Assembly (NCBI GenBank): GCA_051453625.1
Contig: JBOZIK010000001.1
Location: 10,083,351-10,147,350, forward strand
Direction of reading: 5' to 3'
Length of the DNA: 64,000 nt
Source of the DNA: Welwitschia mirabilis
Lineage: Eukaryota > Gnetophyta > Gnetopsida > Welwitschiales
Shown: positions 55,940-64,000 of the stretch, piece after piece
How positions within the stretch are numbered: position 1 is the first letter of the stretch
How the letters are laid out: each line of letters opens with the position of its first letter
Notes under the pieces: model-generated
The model's database searches: none
Told to the model about the DNA's origin: nothing
Seen by the model: the letters and a program-made list of their open reading frames with translations, nothing else
Program-made: the position numbers and the translations under genes

Positions 55940-58900
55940 TATCATGTTCAGAGTTTTGCTAAGTTTAGAAAACCTTCTTAGTTACTTTGATAAATAATTA
56001 TATATTAGAAATTACTAATAATAAATAACTCTAGTTTCTAGTTGATAAAAAAATAATAGAATCTGTAATAAAAGTAATAGTAGAACTAAAGTATTTACAT
56101 GATAATATCTTAGAATTTATCGAAAGAATAACTTGGAGTTATTATTTTATTAGATAGATTAAAGTTTTAGTTCATTATGGAGTTTGCTACTAATTATACA
56201 TGATTTTCTATTTGATACAGTTGAACACCAGATTTCTTGATGTATTTTAGATTTTTGAAACTGTAGCTTGACATTAATTCTCTTAACTTTATCTTATTCA
56301 TACAATAGAAATTGTATGTGATTTTAAGTATTAGCTCCTATTATTTGTCTCATGTAGTTAAAATGATTTATTAGATATTGTTATATTATTATTCACACCC
56401 AGTGGCCAGACTTGGAAAGAAAGGATTAAAGAAGCCTTAACTACTTGTAGAAATCTAAACCTTACCATTAGCCTTACTATTAATTCTCTATTATAAATGC
56501 CTAAGTACCTCTAGGTATTAGAGTTATATGTTGTGACTTGATCGTGTGGAGCTTGGTTATAAACTAGGAGTATATTGGATTTTGTTAAGAACATGTGTCA
56601 TCCTTACCCCTCTTTATAAATACTTGTATGAATTGTTCTTGAATTTCCTTCTTTTGTAATTGTATCTCATAAATTTAAATGAATGCAATATTCTTATGAT
56701 TGTCATCTGTGTGCTAATTTTTTGTAAAACCTTATAGTATTTTAATGATATCTTGTGAGAGTCTTCTATGAGTTTATAGAGTTAACGTTTCGTGTAAACC
56801 CTAAGCTATCTTATTGTTAAGTGTTTGTACTTAGTCTTGTTGTCTAGCCTTTGTAACCCATGCCTGTGATCATCTTGTTTGACCATTGACGTTGTTGTTA
56901 AACTATGAAAACTAATTCCATCCAAGGCAACCAGTTATCTAAACCTCAGAGAGTGGTACCCTTTGTTGTGAGTCCTAAGGTAACTGGACCGAACCTTTAG
57001 GATGAAAGAGAAAGATGCATACACAATTATGATAATCTTACCCCCTCCTGGTTGTGTGCAATTGGCTTACTTGTATATGGTGAGACGACACTAAAGAAGA
57101 TAATTCTAAGGGATGAGTGGTCATGTTCATGTCATTTACCCTATTCTTGGGAGCCTTCCCTAACCTATTACTTATCATGGGCTACACTAGAAACTATAAT
57201 GGAATTTAGTTTTCATACCATCTATGCTTATGTAGAGACCAATGAAAGTGAGAATGCATGAAAGAGCTAGTGGTTGTAGAGACACTTGGGTGTCATTCAT
57301 ATGTTTGCTTCTGTGATTATGTGGATGTTATGTGGTCAATTATTGCTTTATTTATTTTATCATGCTTTAGTAATTATTTCTAGCAGAAAACTCTCTATGA
57401 AGATCTGGGTTAGCAAGTTGCTTGATATAATGTAGACCTTTGTCATACCTTAGTTATGTTAAGCACAAGTGAATGTTCTATTATTTTCTTGGAAATTGCA
57501 AAATGTGTATTTTATCTTCCTCTCTCTCTCTTGCAAGAGCTATTATTTTCTTGAAATTATATATATGTACTTCTTAAAGTTATCATGTATCTTTGTTTGG
57601 ACATAACTAGTTATTTTCAATTGTTGTCAGATTATAAGCATACCTTAACTACTGTCATTTATATGTTATTGTCAAAATGATCTATAGAATAAACAGTTAA
57701 CTAGTTGATAAGTAATAGGTCTAAAGGTTGAATCCCCTTAGTCATTAATTCTTGAATCATTTTTTTTCTTTTTTTTAAATACGAACAGATGATAAACGTG
57801 TGTTAGTAAATGAATTTTTTTTTATTGGGGACCTTGGTTTATTAAGGGTTTGGCACCCCCCTTTCCTGCGCCCCAATGGTCAACACGCTCCTTCTCCCTC
57901 ATGCGTTGCAGGGTGCCTTTATCCCTTCACTGAAGCTTTTCTTTTATCGCTTTCACTCTCCACAGTGCCTGTCCCTGGTCATTGCATGTTACCTTGCCTG
58001 CGCCTTTGCTGTGCCTGGCACCTATGAGTCGTACCCTTGTCCATTTGCTGCCTGCTTGCGTCCTTCACTACTGTCCCTCTTACGCGTATTCGTGCCCTTC
58101 CTTGCTCTGCCGTGTTGCAACCCTCCCCACGCTGATCTCCATCCCACGCCTTTGCTTCACCGCCCGTGCTCATGCCCTGCTCCGTCCTAGCGTCTTCTGC
58201 CACTCTCATGACCCTGCGCTCTTCTCCCTCTGCCCCATCGCACTTCTCCTCGCCGTAGGCCTCTTCCCCCACTGGCACATACTTTTCCCACCACTTGCAC
58301 ACTACCTCTCATGCAATCCATCGTTGCCACCCTGCACCTTCCGCGCTTCACCCTCTGTCCACTCGGGCCTACCCATCTCTGCCTCACAGGCCACCCAGTA
58401 AGCTATTGAATAACTGTCGTCAAATACTAAGGCATACTTTAAGAAGAATGGTTAAGCGCATGCCTAATTTCTCTCCTCGTTGATATATATATATATTGAA
58501 ATACTGAAAAGAAGTATTTAAAGGTTTGTAACTAAAAATATTTTCATTTTGAGATTGCTTTCTCTATAAGAACTGAAAAAGTATATGTTCCTAAATGATT
58601 TATTAGGGTTAAAGATCGTAGAAAATTCATAATGAAAGTGTTAAAAGATAACTTGTTCTAAATAAGACTTATGAGTTGGACAAACTAGCAATATGTATAA
58701 GTGGATAAATAAATGTGGAATATGATAAAGGAGGATCTTCAAATTTAGTACTATATATGCATTAACAACTCCTATGTAGCCTTAGAAAGATTGAAGAATG
58801 GATTTCATTCTTGGATTATGTTGCTTAAAAAGAAGTAATTACCACATACTAGTTATGATAAATAGACTAGCAAAATATCATACTTTATTTCTTTTAGTGA

Positions 58901-59043
58901 GACTAGTGATTCGTATGCAGTAAATCATTTGTCTAAATTTATTTTTCCATCATGGTTTATATTACATTAACGACCTAATACCATTACATTTTATCTAATA
59001 ATCTCTTGTTGACTTGTTGAACATTTAAAACTCAACCCTTGCA
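55940..59043 (+). repeat. 3' LTR of the Tekay element
   Basis: Starts TATCATGTTCAGAG (TG decayed to TA) and ends CCCTTGCA. Full-length match to 47914-50921, with numerous substitutions and small indels, so the insertion is old. Confidence 0.9.
57790..58405. other. GC-rich island in the 3' LTR
   Basis: Counterpart of 49741-50345. It keeps many more CpG dinucleotides (for example around 58080-58200) than the 5' copy, where the same positions often read TG or CA. The open frames here (57876-58190, 57982-58401, 57979-58302 minus) are compositional. Confidence 0.75.
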
Positions 59044-59220
59044 AAAATGTAGGATGCATTTTCCTTTGTTCTCTAAATAGATCTTAAACTCTACCTCTTT
59101 AGAAATGGACTTTGTCAGTAACACTCTATTGAAAATTCTAGTCCTCACATTTGTGAAACTCTCTATCCTATTTAGAAACTCCACAATTTATTCACTTGAA
59201 AAAGACAATGATGGGCATTG
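59044..59220 (-). pseudogene. FtsH AAA protease gene fragment, 5' piece
   Basis: The minus strand reads EIVEFLNRIESFTNVRTRIF and then NRVLL (about 59200-59115), corresponding to VVxFLKxPExFTxVGARIPKGVLL. This is followed, after an apparent deletion of the Walker A region, by RV-stop-DLF (about 59075; family SRVRDLF) and TKENASYIF (59070-59044; family [11 protein letters not shown]). It continues directly into the piece at 47913 when the Tekay element is removed. Loss of Walker A, one frameshift and stops show it is dead. Confidence 0.85.
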
Positions 59221-60960
59221 AATTCTCTATCTATGATAAAAATTTAATTTTTGGGCATTACTAGAGTCATTAAAAATCAAGAATTTTAGAGAAGAGGCCA
59301 TAGGCTGATGATTAAAGGCTGCAGAAGCAGGGGTATTCATATGATAGTCATCAAGAAGGCAACATTTAAAGTTTTGATGAGTTTTCAATTTCACCCACTA
59401 AAAATATTAGTTACTTTATAATCCCTGCAACTCTTCTTTAGCATTACATGTAATTGAACAATTGTGTATCAAACTTCCCTTGTAAATTTCATAGAATCTT
59501 TTAGGTCTTTAATATAAGATGCAGTGAGCCCTACTGTCACAAGTTTCTTTCTCTTGTGCTACAACTACTTAATGTCCATTACATCATTCTTATGCAAAAC
59601 TGTCATCCAAGGTAAAATGTTATTTGCATCCTACTAGAAGAAGCATTTCTTTTAATAAAAGTTTTCTCGTTACTTCTTTTAGAATTAGAAAATGAAAGAG
59701 GAAAAATTTAGGAATGAAAGAGGAAAAAGTTAGGGAGTATCAAATTCTAACAAGATCAATTAGATTGGTTGAGCTACCACTATTTTCTCTTCTAGCTATT
59801 CTTTTTCCTAGAACTTTACTTTCACATTAGATCTTTGAATTTAGATAAGCATGATGATGCACAAGCATCATATTGTATAGTGTTTACCATAATCCAAGAA
59901 AATAACTAACTACAAACTTTAGATTATTCTTGCTGAATGATGTTCATTCTATAGAAAATTAACAAAGGGCTATGATGGATGTAGAGAAATTAAAAGAAAA
60001 ATAGAGAGGAGAAAGAAAGAAAAGAGTGAAAAAATATAAAGTATTCAAAGGAGGTTTTGGTCCTTTTTCAGTGGTAAGTAGTGTTGGAGTGGGCCTCTAA
60101 TAGCAAGGGGTTACATCCCTAAGTGTGAAAAAAGCTCCCACCTTCAGTCTTTAGGAGTCCTCAAGAAGAAGTAGTGTCAAGTTTGTCAAATAAGAATATG
60201 ATACTTCATGAATTCTTATGATAAGTGTTACTTATTGATAGCTTTTGGGTTAAGGTCTCAAGATTTAAGGCTAGTCTCTATTTTTAAGTAATAACCATGC
60301 ACCAAGATCATCTTTTATTATATAGGTATTAACCCTAAGCACAGGGATTTAAGCATTGGGATCAAAACCTAAATAAGAAAGAAGGAACTATGAAGTGAAA
60401 ATATCAATATATCATTGTAAGCTTGTATTTCGTGACATTACTATTTTTGGTCTTAACATTACTATCTCTGCTTCTAATAGTTCCTTTTAATTTAGCTAGC
60501 AGCAAACAATTCCATGTATCATAGGACATTGTTAGAGAATAAAGAATTGATACTTTGGAAGATTATAGTTATATCTCACCTTCATTCTAAAAGGGTAAGC
60601 AACTAACAAAGGTAATTTTGAAGATAATAGATAAGGGTGTGTGGAGAGTGGTATTGTCTTAGTATGTTGGTGGATAAGAAGTGAATTAATGGTATGATTA
60701 TATTAACATTTAAGAATTACATTAGGAATCCCTTTAAGTTATATGCATCTTATTCCATGAAAAAATTCTTATTTTAATCTAAATAATGAGCTCTATGTAG
60801 CTTTCGTTGTTTTCCAATAACTCTTTCATACTCACGAAATCTTTACAATAAAGATCTGCTATAATAGTAAACTCTTTATCCAATATATGCTATTTGTACA
60901 ATCATCTTAGGTTTGTGAAGATTATACCTACATTCTCCCAATAGTAATATTTTTCAAATC
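59221..60960. other. No gene firmly recognised; possible upstream FtsH-related minus-strand sequence
   Basis: The minus strand from about 59640 to 59220 has protein-like stretches (for example MASSLKFLIFNDSSNAQKLN) just upstream of the FtsH fragment. They may be its 5' exon or another fragment, but I see no diagnostic motif. A 20-bp repeat 'aatgaaagaggaaaaa.ttagg' occurs twice at 59691-59735. The rest, to 60960, shows nothing I can name. Confidence 0.35.
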
Positions 60961-60984
60961 CTCTTTCACTTTATATATATTATC

Positions 60985-61190
60985 ATATGCAAATAAAATC
61001 ATTTGGTATTATTGTCATTGTAAAGGTCATTATTTATATAGATGTCCAATAAAATTAAAAGATAAGTATTAAACTAATAATGCCAAGAGGCATAGTAGAT
61101 TGGTATATCATTTGTGTAGAATAGACCAAGAAAAGTTTGGGTTCCTAAAGCTAAATTAGACCTCAGAGCAGAGAGTAAGCATGCTTATCA
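60985..61190 (+). pseudogene. Ty1/copia gag zinc-knuckle remnant
   Basis: WYYCHCKGHYLYRCPIKLK at about 61000-61055 is a CX2CX4HX4C knuckle with its first Cys changed to Trp. A frame-shifted 'RKVWVPKAKLDL' follows near 61130, and KxxWVPKx after a knuckle is characteristic of copia (Sirevirus-like) gag. No other part of the element was identified. Confidence 0.55.
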
Positions 61191-61950
61191 CTTATGCAAT
61201 CAATTAAGGCATAACTATTATGTCACAACATAATGCAACAAAGATTAAATTTTCAAAAAGCATGTAAATTTTCAAGGCACTGAAAGATACATCAATTTAT
61301 GTAAGAACTTACAGATCACACTTTGCCCAATCAGGTAAGTTAATAGGTAACATCCTTAACATCTCAACTCCATTACACTTATCTTATGAGTTGAGATTAT
61401 GATTAGATGTAGTTTGTAAAGTTGAAAGTTAAACTATGTGTGTGATCTTTAGCTGCTTGAAGTATTATTGTTATGATTATAATAATCATAGATTCTGTTT
61501 GAAAATCTGCAAAATTTTCTTATAAACATCTCTGGTAAAGATGTTTTGAAATTTGTAGAAATCTTGGAATTAAACATCTTAATTTTTGGAAATGTCTTGA
61601 AAGGGCAAATACATCATTTTAAGTTATTAAATTAGATGTCTTAGTCTTTGTAGATGTCTTAACTGTACTATTATGGAAATGAAAAACACACAAAAATTAG
61701 GGTTTTGACAATTTTTATTAGATAAATGGATCATCAAATCTCATTTTTAAATCTCCTCTTAACATGTGTTGCTCTTAGGTGATTTTCTAGACTTCATTTT
61801 TCTCAGATTTCCATGACTAGATGTCTTGGATTTGTGAGACATCTTAATAGAAAGTAAGAACAAGGGATTTTTCTTAAATAGATGCATATTTTTCATAATT
61901 TCTTATATTTTATTTGATCTTTGGTTAGTTTCTAGCTCTATTTCATAAAC
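61191..61950. other. AT-rich spacer with a cluster of AGATGTCTT-like motifs
   Basis: No gene. Between about 61530 and 61860 the motif (a)GATGTCTT or its complement AAACATCTT appears six to eight times with variations, spaced irregularly. Confidence 0.5.
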
Positions 61951-62027
61951 ATGATAAGAATAAAGATAACAAGATCTTCCAGAGGCAAAGAATAAGCCAC
62001 AGAACAAACCAAATCTTAGTACGAACC

Positions 62028-62089
62028 TTAGTTTTATTATGAGGCAATAGAAAGAAGATTAGTTTTATTATGAGGCAATAGAAAGAAGA
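62028..62089 (+). repeat. Exact 31-bp tandem duplication
   Basis: The 31-bp unit starting TTAGTTTTATTATGAGGCAA occurs at 62028-62058 and 62059-62089 without a mismatch. It shifts the PF20167-like frame near its N-terminus by one base. Confidence 0.95.
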
Positions 62090-62836
62090 TTTAAGACACA
62101 ATCAAGAAACTCCACTATTATAGAGAGAACCCTTGGTTTTTAGAAGAGACACAGAGATTAGATCATGAGCTATATTACTCAGCTTGATTGAGAAAGATAT
62201 ACTTATTCAACTAGTTTAGTCTATTCTTGACCCAATAATAAAAGAATTCTATGCAAATATTTATGAAATTAATGAAAACACTGGTGAATTTCAGACATAG
62301 ATCAGAGGTACAAATTTGCATATTGTTCTAAGTTTTATTAATTCTTTACTTAGTATAGATGATACCAATGTCCCTTTGTTTTATAGTGATTCATTTAGAG
62401 AGATTTTTAGTTTTAGAATTGTCAATGTGTCTCAGCGTCAAATGAGGAATGTTTTATTTGGACACAGTAGAATAATATTTGTTAAGAAGATTGGAAAGTA
62501 TATGATGATTGATGTCTCTTTTCTAAGTTTAGTAACATTTTACACCATTTTAGTTAGATAAGGTAGTTACAGCTATTACAAACCCATGCAAGCTTTCATT
62601 GTATACCAATTACTCACAGGGTTTTAGATAGATTTAGGATTTGTATTATGCATGGATATTATCTTATTATTCTATAAATAGTAGACTTTGGGATATCCTT
62701 ATCTTATCAATTTAATTATTAGTAATGTAGACATTTCAGTGTCATAAATTAACTTCATCCATTAGAAGAAACGATTGGTAGAATTTAGTGAGAAATAGAA
62801 AGCACCTATGACACTAGGCGAAGGCATAAGCAGAAG

Positions 62837-62936
62837 NNNNNNNNNNNNNNNNNNNNNNNNNNNNNNNNNNNNNNNNNNNNNNNNNNNNNNNNNNNNNNNN
62901 NNNNNNNNNNNNNNNNNNNNNNNNNNNNNNNNNNNN
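62837..62936. other. 100-N assembly gap
   Basis: Lies within the PF20167-like ORF, before its coiled-coil part. Confidence 0.95.
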
Positions 62937-63350
62937 AAGGACACTACAAATGCAAAGATCATTTTCAACTACTACACATAGATCTTCCTTAGTGAAAAAT
63001 GAACTGAAGGCTATTACCAAAATGATTGAGAGGATTGAAAGAAACATTCTAAGGCTAAAGAAACATAGATCTACAATAAGTGAAGGAGAGGCACCGATAG
63101 AGAGTTGGGAATCCATGAGGATTACTACATGGTCATATTTAGAGGAGGAATAAGAAGAGGAGGAGCCAGAATCATTATCTCCATTTGGCATGGAATATGA
63201 CTTAGGCAGAATAACACATAGTGAGTCTTTAGAGGATTTTTTTTGGAGATAAGGCATAGGTGCAATGGGAGTACCAGACTCCTATAGAGGAACATGTGTA
63301 GAGGAAGCGACAAGCTTCAAGTTCTTCTCAGTATAGGCTTGTACAATAGG

Positions 63351-64000
63351 AGATTGAGTCTAAGAGCTTAAATGCTCCATCGCTTATCTTTTATTGTCTT
63401 TATTAAAAGATTCAATTTAATAGATCTTCATAGCCACCATTATTACCTTAGCCCTCTTCACCATTACATGCACCTTCTCCACCTCTAGTTCATCCACCAT
63501 TACCTCCATCTTTGCATATAGAGCCCATTTAAATTGAACTAATCCCATCTATTTAGCTTCTGTCCATCTTCACAAAGATCACCATCACTAGCTTCTTAGG
63601 ACTTTTATCACTTCTTAAACATATCAATGCATGAGGAGATAGGACTTTTAAGACCCTAGTAAGACATCATACTACCCCTCTAAGAAGAGGCATACACCAC
63701 CACCTACTTCATCGTAATCTTATACATAGCCCAACTTCACCATCCATGATAGTGAGAACGGTGATGAAGAAGCCAAGGTAAGCAAGATAGGAGTGATTTA
63801 GGTCTCACTAATTAGAGCCTTTCTATTGATATCCAAAAATGGATAGAAGTATAGGAAAAATTAGTAGCAGATCACTTGAATATTTTCGCTTCCAGGATTG
63901 AGGACATGGGATTGGAGCTCTTGATTATGATATCTTGAATTGGATTTAAGAGTGTCATTATTTGTATCATTGATCCCTCCTTGACATTTTGGCTTACATT
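63351..64000. other. Downstream of the PF20167-like ORF, no further gene
   Basis: Proline-rich low-complexity reading around 63450-63540 ('cacctctagttcatccacca' and similar) may be the tail of the same ORF in another frame. Nothing else is recognisable before the window ends. Confidence 0.4.

Larger units (their letters stand above)
47914..59043 (+). mobile_element. Tekay/Del-type chromovirus (Ty3/gypsy), about 11.1 kb, decayed
   Basis: A complete-length element: 3.0-kb LTR, PBS, gag, protease, reverse transcriptase, RNase H, integrase, chromodomain-like tail, PPT, 3.1-kb LTR. Very long LTRs plus this C-terminal tail are typical of the Tekay/Del lineage. All ORFs carry stops, most explainable by C-to-T or G-to-A changes. 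Near-matching 5-bp flanks (ATAAT 47909-47913; AAAAT 59044-59048) form the target duplication. Removing the element and one copy of it rejoins an FtsH reading frame at the Walker B motif with no residue gained or lost, which fixes both ends. Confidence 0.9.
61950..63350 (+). pseudogene. PF20167-like plant transposon protein ORF with coiled-coil tail
   Basis: The plus strand reads, near 62225, SILDPIIKEFYANIYEI (family VREFYANL), then IRGTNLHIVLSFINSLLSID (family VRGxxIxxxxxxINxLLGI). An 81-codon open frame follows at 62316-62561, and then KPMQAFIVYQLLTGF and GYPYLINLI (about 62580-62720), matching the family's 'LLYxILxGxxINL...LPYxxLLTKI' half. After a 100-N gap (62837-62936) a charged helical stretch appears (KAITKMIERIERNILRLKKH, about 63010-63070), a probable coiled coil. 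An acidic and Ser/Glu-rich end follows. Stops are few, so this copy is better preserved than that at 10.5-11.4 kb. It probably belongs to another LARD-like element extending beyond the window. Confidence 0.65.

Noticed and set aside
1-64000. CRISPR array, bacterial operon or phage-like module
   Set aside because: No regularly spaced repeats, Shine-Dalgarno-type gene packing or dense ORFs; all signals are plant retroelements.

Overview
This is plant nuclear DNA, most likely from an angiosperm. It is very AT-rich and CpG-poor, assembled with runs of N, and packed with old LTR retrotransposons, LINEs and a SINE of plant type (PBSs matching tRNA-iMet and tRNA-Asp, Tekay/Del, Athila/Tat-like, Ty1/copia and L1 lineages, PF20167-type 'putative plant transposon' ORFs). 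The species cannot be read from the sequence. No intact host gene is visible. Every coding segment recognised is a decayed element ORF or a broken gene fragment, and many stops look like C-to-T or G-to-A changes (CAG to TAG, TGG to TAG or TGA).

Layout. 0-1 kb: minus-strand Ty3/gypsy gag remnant. 2.2-4.66 kb: Ty1/copia gag-pol remnant. 4.67-13.32 kb: a non-autonomous gypsy element with two LTRs, a decayed tRNA-Asp PBS, a PPT and a PF20167-like ORF. 17.5-22.7 kb: an L1 LINE split by a small gag-only copia element (19.86-22.13 kb) with a perfect 5-bp target duplication. 26.0 kb: a tRNA-derived SINE with its target duplication. 29.2-30.1 kb: the 3' part of an unusual LINE, minus strand. 30-41 kb: mostly unrecognisable AT-rich DNA, plus a (TG)n microsatellite and a 0.4-kb duplication.

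41.9-43.4 kb: an LTR plus PBS whose 3' partner is missing. 44.1-47.9 kb: the least AT-rich low-copy-looking DNA outside the Tekay LTRs. It holds an unrecognised minus-strand coding frame, a plus-strand pseudogene of a UPL3/UPL4-type HECT ubiquitin ligase and, abutting it head-on, a minus-strand fragment of an FtsH AAA protease gene. 47.91-59.04 kb: an 11.1-kb Tekay/Del chromovirus (3-kb LTRs, PBS, gag, protease, RT, RNase H, integrase, chromodomain tail, PPT) inserted exactly in the Walker B region of that FtsH fragment, which resumes at 59.04 kb. 60.9-64 kb: a copia gag zinc knuckle and a second PF20167-type ORF with a coiled-coil tail.

The most interesting structure is the mosaic of unrelated gene pieces at 44.1-47.9 plus 59.04-59.22 kb, next to an orphan LTR and split by a chromovirus. 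It looks like a gene-capture element (Helitron, Pack-type or LTR transduplication), but I did not find its termini. No CRISPR array, rRNA, functional tRNA gene or bacterial-type operon is present.
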